A stretch of 8,530 bases of DNA from Alphaproteobacteria bacterium (GTDB lineage Bacteria > Pseudomonadota > Alphaproteobacteria > Micavibrionales > Micavibrionaceae), in the NCBI GenBank assembly GCA_030432775.1, contig JAUILO010000108.1:1-8530 (forward strand). Reading direction: 5' to 3'. Below are positions 1 through 6,100 of this stretch, in pieces (positions within the stretch are counted from its first letter, which is position 1; the number at the start of each line of letters is the position of its first letter). The position numbers and the translations under genes are program-made. Below the pieces are notes generated by a model that worked only from the letters and a program-made list of their open reading frames with translations, had not been told where the DNA came from and did no database searches.

Positions 1-677
1 TCATTCTCGATACCCCCAGAGCCGAGCTTAAAGAAACCATCAAGACAGATTACGAAGCGCAGCGCGGATTTGAACTGCCTGACGACTTTTTCTCCGCCGC
101 GAAAGGCCTGTATCACGACATGATGGAAAATCACCTACAGAAAACAAAAGGCATCGAAATATTGCTCGACCGCCTCAAGGCTGCAGGCATTCCATTTATG
201 ATCGCCTCTAATGACACCCATGACATGACTGCAAAGCATCTTATTGATCTTGATCTTTATGATTACTTCGCCGACGCAGACGGCACAGATCGCATTATCG
301 CATCCGGTGATAGCCGTATTCGTCCGAAGCCTGAGGTGCATATGTATAATGCTGCAGCCAAACAGCTGGGCGTTGACCCAAGCGAATGCCTGATTATCGA
401 GGCTAACCCGCTAGGTGTACGTGGCGCCAGCAAGTCCGGTGGCTATGTTATTGGCTATACAGAACATCATTACGAACTTCCAGGTGGTGGACATGTATTA
501 TTTGAACGCGGCGCTAGCGAACTCGTAAAAAATCCGGCCGAGCTAACACAGCGTATCTTCCGTCAATTTGCAATGCCGGTTCCACGTGTTACCGAAGAAG
601 AACTTGCGAACGCACCGGAGCATCCGGAGACTTCAAGTCCGCTAATTACCCCGCCGGGCTCAAAACCGGCACCATAG
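1..677 (+). CDS. HAD-superfamily (subfamily IA-like) hydrolase, 5' end outside the window
   Basis: This is the C-terminal 225 residues of a haloacid dehalogenase-type hydrolase. The frame is open to the left edge (first full codon at 3), so the motif I nucleophile (DxD) and the true start are missing. The ATG at 120 is internal: helical, cap-like sequence precedes it in frame. Visible from the left edge are part of the helical cap, motif II (IASND, Ser at about residue 69), motif III Lys in RPKPEVHMYNAA (about 109), motif IV in LIIEANPLGVRGA (about 131-143), and the GGGH...GASELV C-terminus typical of this family. Such enzymes usually dephosphorylate small phosphometabolites in the cytoplasm; the substrate cannot be told. 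Odd point: motif IV normally reads E-D-S-x-x-G, but here it is E-A-N-P-L-G, so one metal-binding Asp is absent. The last ~30 residues are a Pro/Glu-rich tail. The gene converges with the minus-strand gene downstream. Family assignment is confident; activity is not. Confidence 0.85.
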   Translation, partial: ILDTPRAELKETIKTDYEAQRGFELPDDFFSAAKGLYHDMMENHLQKTKGIEILLDRLKAAGIPFMIASNDTHDMTAKHLIDLDLYDYFADADGTDRIIASGDSRIRPKPEVHMYNAAAKQLGVDPSECLIIEANPLGVRGASKSGGYVIGYTEHHYELPGGGHVLFERGASELVKNPAELTQRIFRQFAMPVPRVTEEELANAPEHPETSSPLITPPGSKPAP

Positions 678-955
678 GGGTGCATATTCTATGCGTATAT
701 ATCTATAGAGCAATATTCTTTGTGTATTGTGGCTCATAAAAACCACTATACTTAACCGTGCAATGTAAAGCGCGCTGGCTACCTCTGGGTCATGGGCACA
801 TAATATCAAAGACATATACAAGATTATGCCGCATGAAATGGCGGACATACGGGATGGTAGGCGCGATAGGGGCATGATAACGATATGCAGATTTCCAAGA
901 CCTGAAATAGCGCCTGAGATTACGAATTTACGGATTTGAAACGAAATATATGTGG
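678..955. other. Intergenic region between convergent genes, no supported gene
   Basis: These 278 bp separate the HAD hydrolase gene from the 3' end of the minus-strand secreted-protein gene. I see no tRNA, no repeat array and no hairpin followed by a T-run that would make a clear terminator for either gene. A plus-strand frame stays open from 769 to a TGA at 937-939. It contains ATGs at 826, 838 and 874, but has no convincing ribosome binding site and gives a peptide I do not recognise. A longer minus-strand frame through the region overlaps the secreted-protein gene and looks like a chance ORF. It could be decayed coding sequence, but nothing shows that directly. Confidence 0.5.
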
Positions 956-1396
956 TTACTGCGTATATGGATCGGAATGAATACATTCTGCCCATGTTTT
1001 CGTTGTTCCGTCACTGGTTCTTTCACCGCGAATAATAATATCGCCTGTAATAGCCGTTTTACAGTCAAAGATCGGCACAAGGGTTTGTAAGACAAGCTCA
1101 ACCTGGCGACCTTCGAAAAACGGCCCCGTCGTACATACTTCGCGCCATGCACCAGGGCTCAGGCGAAAAGTGGAACGGTGCCTTGTTTTAACGCCATCGG
1201 CACGAACAAAGTAATTCGACATCACACGGCCAAAAACACTATAATCAGCCTCGTTCTTAATATTAAAACATATGGGTGAGGATACAACCTCGCCAAATGC
1301 CTCTTGCGCAGAAGCCTGACTGACACTAATGCTGGTGATAGTAATCAGACACAAAAAAGTAAGAATAGCGCATGGCATACAGGATAAAATCTTCAT
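956..1396 (-). CDS. Small secreted four-cysteine protein of unknown function
   Basis: A 146-residue protein with a clear Sec signal peptide: Lys2, a hydrophobic core of about 20 residues, and an AxA cleavage site (ASA|QEAF, after residue 30). The mature part is about 116 residues with four cysteines (about 43, 88, 112, 138), suggesting two disulfides and a periplasmic or extracellular location. No lipobox or transmembrane helix follows the signal. I do not recognise a named domain. The segment CFNIKNEADYSVFGRV followed by alternating hydrophobic stretches (QVELVLQTLVPIF, DIIIRG) suggests a beta-sandwich-like fold, which is inference. I chose ATG at 1396 over an in-frame TTG at 1412-1414 because a near-perfect promoter has its -10 between the two, and the ATG gives a standard signal peptide. 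No Shine-Dalgarno is visible. The gene is transcribed divergently from tsaE and stands alone. Confidence 0.8.
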   Translation of the reverse strand: MKILSCMPCAILTFLCLITITSISVSQASAQEAFGEVVSSPICFNIKNEADYSVFGRVMSNYFVRADGVKTRHRSTFRLSPGAWREVCTTGPFFEGRQVELVLQTLVPIFDCKTAITGDIIIRGERTSDGTTKTWAECIHSDPYTQ

Positions 1397-1402
1397 AGCT
1401 TT

Positions 1403-1431
1403 ATTATAAGTCAAACACCATCTGGTGTCAG
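1403..1431 (-). promoter_or_regulatory. Sigma70-like promoter of the secreted-protein gene
   Basis: Read on the minus strand, CTGACA (1431-1426, 5 of 6 to the -35 consensus) is followed after exactly 17 bp by TATAAT (1408-1403, 6 of 6). The standard distance from the -10 places the transcription start at about 1396, the A of the ATG start codon, so the transcript would be leaderless. This agrees with the absence of a Shine-Dalgarno. The placement is inferred from the sequence only. Confidence 0.7.
1415..1428. promoter_or_regulatory. 14-bp inverted repeat between -35 and -10, candidate operator
   Basis: ACACCA-TC-TGGTGT is a perfect 6-bp inverted repeat with a 2-bp centre. It lies wholly in the 17-bp spacer of the minus-strand promoter. 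A dimeric repressor, or a MerR-type activator that acts on promoter spacers, would bind such a site. No regulator gene is visible nearby, so the binding protein is unknown. Confidence 0.45.
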
Positions 1432-1494
1432 CAATAAATCAGAACAGAAATTAATGCTACAAAGTCGCTATAAATAACCAACAAGAATTTGTTG

Positions 1495-1503
1495 TGTTAT
1501 GAT
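1495..1503 (+). promoter_or_regulatory. Candidate extended -10 promoter of tsaE
   Basis: TGT-TATGAT is an extended -10 (TGn) followed by a hexamer matching 5 of 6. It lies 24 bp before the tsaE ATG and predicts a start near 1510 and a leader of about 18 nt. The -35 position (about 1475-1480, TAACCA) is a poor match, as is common with extended -10 promoters. A second TATGAT at 1510-1515 could be an alternative -10. Confidence 0.45.
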
Positions 1504-1515
1504 CATAGCTATGAT
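1498..1515. promoter_or_regulatory. Nested palindromes over the tsaE promoter, candidate operator
   Basis: TATGATCATAGCTATGAT contains two overlapping perfect palindromes: TATGATCATA (1498-1507) and ATCATAGCTATGAT (1502-1515). It can also be read as TATGAT repeated directly 12 bp apart. The block covers the predicted -10 and start point of tsaE, where a bound protein would block transcription. AT-rich promoter DNA forms short palindromes by chance, so regulation is inference. Confidence 0.35.
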
Positions 1516-1527
1516 TAACAATAATCC

Positions 1528-2049
1528 ATGCAAAATGTAACACGTACCATTCAGGTTTCCAGCGAGACACAAACCCGTCAACTTGCAGCAACGCTGGCAA
1601 GGCTCGCCCGTCATGGCGATGTCATCTTGCTTAATGGTGATTTGGGCGCAGGAAAGACTTTATTTGCCCGCGCGTTCATTCAAGCCTTAAGCACAGATAA
1701 AAATATTGATGTACCCAGCCCCACTTTTACCTTGCTGCAAAATTATGATGTGAACGGCACGGTCATCTGGCATTTTGACCTATACAGGCTGAGCGATCCG
1801 GATGAAATATATGAAATTGGCTGGGAAGATGCCCTTGCCGGCGGCATCAGTCTTATAGAATGGCCGGAGCGGCTTGACTATCACATTGATGAAATCAATA
1901 GCGATAAATTACTCACCATTAATATCAAGCTTGATAGCCAAAACCCCGACAATAGGGAAATTGACCTGTATTGTGGTCCTATACCCAGTGACAAAACCGA
2001 ACATAAACAAAGCGAACCGGCATGGCATGAGCGCCTGAAATCTCTTTAA
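1528..2049 (+). CDS. tsaE: tRNA t6A37 biosynthesis ATPase TsaE
   Basis: TsaE is the small P-loop ATPase that works with TsaB and TsaD to place threonylcarbamoyl on A37 of ANN-decoding tRNAs, in the cytoplasm. The 173 residues show the family's order of motifs: Walker A GDLGAGKT (37-44), SPTFTL switch-like segment (64-69), HFDLYRL (82-88), and the Walker B-like ISLIEWPER (107-115). The C-terminus ends in AWHERL, a usual finish for alphaproteobacterial TsaE, so the protein is complete at normal size. It is not fused to a phosphotransferase, as some alphaproteobacterial homologues are. ATG 1528 is the only reasonable start, since an in-frame TAA lies at 1522-1524. No Shine-Dalgarno is visible. 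It is the first gene of the cluster leading to addBA, and is separated from the next gene by 97 bp. Confidence 0.95.
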   Translation: MQNVTRTIQVSSETQTRQLAATLARLARHGDVILLNGDLGAGKTLFARAFIQALSTDKNIDVPSPTFTLLQNYDVNGTVIWHFDLYRLSDPDEIYEIGWEDALAGGISLIEWPERLDYHIDEINSDKLLTINIKLDSQNPDNREIDLYCGPIPSDKTEHKQSEPAWHERLKSL

Positions 2050-2084
2050 CGGCATTGCGCTTGCGCCTTGCATAATGTTTTACC

Positions 2085-2090
2085 TATAAT
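2085..2090 (+). promoter_or_regulatory. Possible -10 box before the murU-like gene
   Basis: A perfect TATAAT lies between tsaE and the nucleotidyltransferase gene. The best -35 is only TTGCGC at 2061-2066 (3 of 6, 18-bp spacing), and there is no TGn extension. It could give the murU-addB-addA genes their own promoter, but TATAAT is not rare in AT-rich spacers. Confidence 0.3.
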
Positions 2091-2131
2091 TTCAAGAGAA
2101 TAGTTTCAAGATAACACTTACAAGCCTGCCT
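2090..2131 (+). repeat. Degenerate 14-nt repeat, three units, in the murU leader
   Basis: Three consecutive 14-nt units begin TTTCAAG (2090), TTTCAAG (2104) and TTACAAG (2118). The first two share TTTCAAGA exactly, while the unit tails differ. The block lies directly after the TATAAT and before the first possible start codon. Significance is uncertain with so few and such short matches. Confidence 0.35.
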
Positions 2132-2146
2132 CCAATACCATAGAAT

Positions 2147-3016
2147 ATGGGCGACAAAGCCACAATACGCAGATTGATACCCAAGATAATGAGCAACAAC
2201 AACTATACTCATCAAGCCGTAAACCCCAGCGAAGATCATTGCGACAATACATCTGGTCACATTAGCGAAAGCGCCCCAAGCTGTGCCTTCGTTACCGCAG
2301 CAGGTCTTGGTACAAGATTGCGGCCTTATACACTGGATACACCCAAGCCGCTTGTTGCTGTCAAAGGTCGCCCGATATTGGATTACATCCTTGATGACCT
2401 TGAAAAGGCACAAGTTAAAACCGTGGTGATCAATACGCATTACATGGCAGAAAAGATCGAAGATTTCTTCGCTACACAAAGCAGGCCGGATATGGAATTT
2501 ATTCTTATCCACGAAGAAGAGCTGCTGGATACGGGCGGTGGCATCAGGCAAGGCCTTCCATATTTTAAGGGCGCACCATTTTATGCCGTTAGCAGCGATT
2601 CGTTATGGACGAATAGCCATACCGATGCTCTTACCCGTATGGCACAAAGCTGGGATAGTAAAAAGATGGATTTATTACTATTATTGCAGCCAACAAATAA
2701 CATGCATAGTGAGGATACTGTCGGTGATTACGACTTTACAACCGCCCCGCCACTAAGCCCGATTATCCGCTCTAAAAGCGGTAAGGGAAGCCATATGTGG
2801 ACAAGCGTACGCATATGTACGCCCTCCTTATTTGATGATACTCCCGCAGCACAGCCATTTTCGTTTTTGCAAATGATGGACAAGGCTGAAGCCGCAGGAC
2901 GCTTATACGGTATTGAACATGACGCACAGTGGTTTCATATCAGCACCAAAGGCGATTTGGAAAATTTGAACAGGAATAGCGAAGAAACCAAACTATTCTG
3001 CCAAATGGCAAAATAG
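2147..3016 (+). CDS. murU: MurU-like sugar-1-phosphate nucleotidyltransferase
   Basis: This is a cytoplasmic nucleotidyltransferase with a Rossmann-like GT-A fold. The family member MurU joins UTP and MurNAc-1-phosphate to give UDP-MurNAc in peptidoglycan recycling that bypasses MurA. The signature AAGLGTRLRPYTLDTPKPL (51-69) holds the nucleotide-binding loop and catalytic Lys. Further motifs are EEELLDTGGGIRQGL (123-137), SSD with metal-binding Asp151, and WFHISTKGDLENLN (262-275), the equivalent of the usual W-x-H-x-G-T-x-x-D-L. In many alphaproteobacteria this gene sits between amgK and addB, which supports MurU over a glucose- or mannose-1-phosphate enzyme. Here amgK is missing. The protein has 289 residues; related enzymes begin close to the signature loop and are usually nearer 230-250, so it carries about 45 extra N-terminal residues without a recognisable domain. 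The start is uncertain: ATG 2189 (15th codon) is equally possible. Neither has a good Shine-Dalgarno. Substrate is inferred from context. Confidence 0.8.
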   Translation: MGDKATIRRLIPKIMSNNNYTHQAVNPSEDHCDNTSGHISESAPSCAFVTAAGLGTRLRPYTLDTPKPLVAVKGRPILDYILDDLEKAQVKTVVINTHYMAEKIEDFFATQSRPDMEFILIHEEELLDTGGGIRQGLPYFKGAPFYAVSSDSLWTNSHTDALTRMAQSWDSKKMDLLLLLQPTNNMHSEDTVGDYDFTTAPPLSPIIRSKSGKGSHMWTSVRICTPSLFDDTPAAQPFSFLQMMDKAEAAGRLYGIEHDAQWFHISTKGDLENLNRNSEETKLFCQMAK

Positions 3017-3045
3017 GATTCGCAATAGGATATTGTAGAATAGGT

Positions 3046-3083
3046 TGCGATCATGACTATGCAGGATGAAAAACGGGATCGCA
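3046..3083 (+). repeat. 7-bp inverted repeat in the addB leader
   Basis: TGCGATC (3046-3052) and GATCGCA (3077-3083) are perfect inverse complements separated by 24 nt, so an RNA stem could form. No T-run follows (the next bases are TTTATAAAA), so I do not call a terminator. The second arm lies inside the small ORF that starts at 3053. Confidence 0.3.
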
Positions 3084-3115
3084 TTTATAAAATGCCAGTA
3101 ATAAAACACCAGTAA
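3053..3115 (+). pseudogene. 20-codon ORF resembling the AddB N-terminus, duplicated 5' end or leader peptide
   Basis: ATG 3053 (second ATG at 3059) opens a 20-codon frame that ends in two consecutive TAA codons (3113-3118). It is in the same frame as addB. Its peptide contains DEKRDRIYKMPV; the AddB N-terminus contains ETKERRIYTLPA. With one gap, Met, Glu, Lys, Arg, Ile, Tyr and Pro align. The matching Arg-Ile-Tyr codons lie exactly 114 bp apart (3080 and 3194). A weak AGG stands 8 nt before the ATG, so it could be translated. Either a partial duplication of the addB 5' end decayed and gained stops within the neighbouring repeats, or this is an unrelated short leader ORF. The similarity is brief and could be chance. 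Confidence 0.4.
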
Positions 3116-3150
3116 TAAAAATCAGTAACGAAATACCAGCAACGAAATAA
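3088..3150 (+). repeat. Degenerate 14-bp tandem repeat before addB
   Basis: Four units and a partial fifth follow one another: TAAAATGCCAGTAA (3088), TAAAACACCAGTAA (3102), TAAAAATCAGTAA (3116, 13 nt), CGAAATACCAGCAA (3129) and CGAAATAA (3143). The shared core is A-rich then CCAGTAA. Units 1 and 2 differ at two positions. The array ends 19 bp before the addB ATG and supplies the two in-frame TAA codons that close the small upstream ORF. Slipped-strand expansion is the simplest origin. Any role as a protein-binding array is speculation. Confidence 0.6.
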
Positions 3151-3169
3151 CGGGCTATATAAACATAGA

Positions 3170-6100
3170 ATGAACACAGAGACAAAAGAGCGCCGAATTT
3201 ATACCTTGCCCGCCGGCATTGCGTTTTCTGATGCGCTGGCGCTTAATCTACTTGAACAGACAAAAAATAACAGTGCCGCGCTAACCCAATATCAAATATT
3301 ACTGCCAACCCGCCGTGCCTGCCGTAATTTACGCGAAAGTTTTTTGCGCCTTAGTAATGGAAAGCCATTATTACTACCGCGCATGCTGCCCATAGGTGAT
3401 GTTGATGAAGACGAACTGCTATTACTCGGTGGCTTTTCGGAAAACGCTACGCAGAGCCTTGCGATACCGCCTGCAATTCCAGCATTAAAACGTAGATTAT
3501 TGCTCGCCAGACTAATTCTGGCATTACCAGACTTTACCAACACAGCCGAGCAAGCCATTGCACTTGCTGGAGCGCTCGGGCGATTAATGGATCAGATCTA
3601 CACAGAAAATCTTGACCTTGCAGATTTACCCAACCTGGTCGAAGGACAAGAACTGGCGCGGCACTGGGACATTACTGTCGACTTTCTAAAAATCCTGAGT
3701 GAAAACTGGCCCGCAATTTTAAAAAACGAGAATATGATTGACGCCGCCGATCGTCGTAACCGCCTGGTATTATATCTGGCGCAGCACTGGGAAAACCATC
3801 CCCCACAAACACCGATTATCGCCGCCGGATCCACCGGTTCTATTCCCGCCACAGCAAAATTACTTCAGGTCATATCCGGACTTCCCAAAGGCTGCGTTAT
3901 TTTACCCGGCCTTGACCAGATAATGGATGAACATAGCTGGAACGAGATTGATGATAGCCACCCACAGGCCACATTAAAGGCATTGCTTGAGCAATTAGAA
4001 ACAAATAGAGACAATGTCGCCATTTATGACCATAAAGATATTCAAATAGAAAATGCCACAGAGCCATCTGGCCTGCATATACGTAAACGCAGTGCAAGAC
4101 AACGCTTATTGACCGAAATGATGCGCCCTGCGGCAACGTCACAGGCGTGGTCATCTATTCATCTGAATGATGAGGAGCGCGATAGCATGCTGCGCTCGCT
4201 AGAGGATATTTCCCTGCATGAATGCGCTACACAGCAAGAAGAGGCCATGGTCATAGCCATGCATATGCGCGCAGCGCTTGAAATCAGTGAGCAGCGATGT
4301 CTTCTAATTACACCGGATCGCAAACTAGCGCGCCGCGTCGCCATGATTTGTAAAAGATGGGATATCGATATTGATGATTCTGCAGGTAAAAGCCTCAATG
4401 AAACCCTGATTGGTAGTTTCTTGATGTTGATCGGTGAAGTCTGCGCGAATAATTTTTCTTCTTCGATGCTTTCCGCGTTGCTTAAACATAATAGTTTCAA
4501 CAATAGCGGCAATCTATCCCAAGATCAGCGACACGCCATTGCCGAACTGGAAACCCATATATTGCGCGGACCTGCCAACAATCAGGGACTGGACGGATTA
4601 AGGAAACGCATAACGGCCTTATGTGAGCAACGCCCCGATTATAACGCACAGCCTGTTATTGACCTGCTTTCAAGTCTTGAGACCATCACAGAGCCACTAT
4701 GCAAGCTTTGTGATGGCCATTATCACCCGTTCAGGGCATTTCTGGATAGCCACATTCAAATTGCTGAAGCATTATCGGAAGCAAGATCATCAAACGATTC
4801 CGCGCCAGAGAACGCGGCACAAATCCCGTCTGATAGTGGTGCTGCCGATCCGTTAGCGCCAGAGAACACAAGTTACAGAATATGGCAAGGTGAGGCCGGT
4901 GAAGCTGCTTCGCTTTTCCTATCCGATTTACGCCAGCATATCCACGCTATGCCGGATATCACCGCGCAGGATTATATCAATATATTGGCACAGCTTATAC
5001 GTACAGTCACCGTACGCCCTGCCTATGGCACCCATCCCAGACTTGCTATTTTAGGCCAGTTAGAAGCACGACTGGTCAATGCCGATTTAATCATACTCGC
5101 CGGACTCAATGAAAAAACATGGCCGCCAGAGCCAAGCGCAGACCCATGGATGTCTCGCCCCATGCGTAAATCATTCGGCTTACCATCGCCAGAACGCTCC
5201 ATTGGCCTTGCCGCACATGATTTTGCGCAGGCCTTTTGCCATTCAAAAATTGTGATGACACGCGCGGCACGCGTTGAAGGCGCACCCACCACACCCGCAC
5301 GATGGTTACAACGCCTGAATACCGTATTGAAGGCCTATGAGATTGATCCGGATATCATAAAAGATGACCAGATGGTTCGTCACGCAAGACGCATTGACCA
5401 GACAGGGCAGCCCGCAGCGCCGGTAACAAGACCAGAACCACGACCACCGACAGATAAGCGCCCGGATAACCTGTACGTCACAGCAATTGAAAGATGGATG
5501 AGCGACCCATACAGTATCTATGCCCGTTATGTTTTAAAATTGCGCAAATTACCCGGCATCGAAGAGGAAGCCGAGGCCAAAGAACGTGGTACAATTTTCC
5601 ACGAATCATTGGAAAACTTCATACGCGCCTATCCGGTGCAGCTGCCTGATAATGCAGAGGAAGAGCTACAGAAAATCGGGCGTGGCGTGATGGAAAGATA
5701 CATTCAAGACCCACATTTATGGAGCTTCTGGTGGCCACAATTCTCCCGCGCGGCCAGTTGGTTTATTGGCCATGAAACAAAATGGCGTATGAGCGCGACA
5801 CCCGAGCTGAACGAAACAGCGGGACATAGCGAGATTATTCTGGATTCGGGAAGACGTTTTAAGCTCAGCGCCAAAGCCGACCGAATTGATATCACCAAAG
5901 ATGGCATGATTGCTATTATCGACTATAAAACCGGCAGTGCCCCCTCACAAAGCAATATTGCCAAGGGCTACTCACCTCAGATTACCGCCACAGGCGCTAT
6001 CGCCGCAGATGGCGGGTTTGAAGATATACATAGAGATAACGGTAAGATTGATATTGGCTATTTAGGGCACTGGATTGTATCAGGACGCAGCGCCGAGCCT

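Noticed and set aside
120..677. Treating ATG 120 as the start of a complete small HAD protein
   Set aside because: The frame is open upstream to the window edge with cap-domain-like sequence, and motif I would be missing. The gene is cut by the window.
653..683. Two short hairpins at the end of the HAD gene (GCCGG/CCGGC and GCACC/GGTGC)
   Set aside because: The stems are only 5 bp, they share bases and exclude each other, and no T-run follows, so they do not qualify as an intrinsic terminator.
660..995. Minus-strand ORF of 111 codons running from the HAD gene end into the secreted-protein gene
   Set aside because: It overlaps both neighbours in other frames, has no ribosome binding site, and its composition (many Ile, Arg, Ser, Tyr without domain pattern) looks like a chance reading of non-coding DNA.
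956..1414. Longer version of the secreted protein starting at TTG 1412-1414
   Set aside because: The TTG lies upstream of the TATAAT that should drive the gene, and it adds six residues before a normal signal peptide. ATG 1396 explains both promoter and signal better.
2052..2080. GC-rich element GCGCTTGCGC after tsaE as a terminator
   Set aside because: The stem is very short with a tiny loop and mismatches, and the following GTTTTA is not a proper T-run. A terminator here cannot be supported.
2084..2551. Minus-strand ORF of 155 codons over the murU-like gene
   Set aside because: It is antisense to a gene with clear catalytic motifs. The product is Cys/His-rich without a family pattern, typical of an antisense shadow.
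3158..3163. TATAAA as a separate promoter giving a leaderless addB mRNA
   Set aside because: The spacing to the ATG is suggestive, but no -35 or extended -10 is present, so I mention it only as a possibility.
3017..3169. CRISPR-like array in the repetitive addB leader
   Set aside because: Units are 14 bp, directly adjacent and degenerate, with no unique spacers between them. This is an ordinary short tandem repeat.
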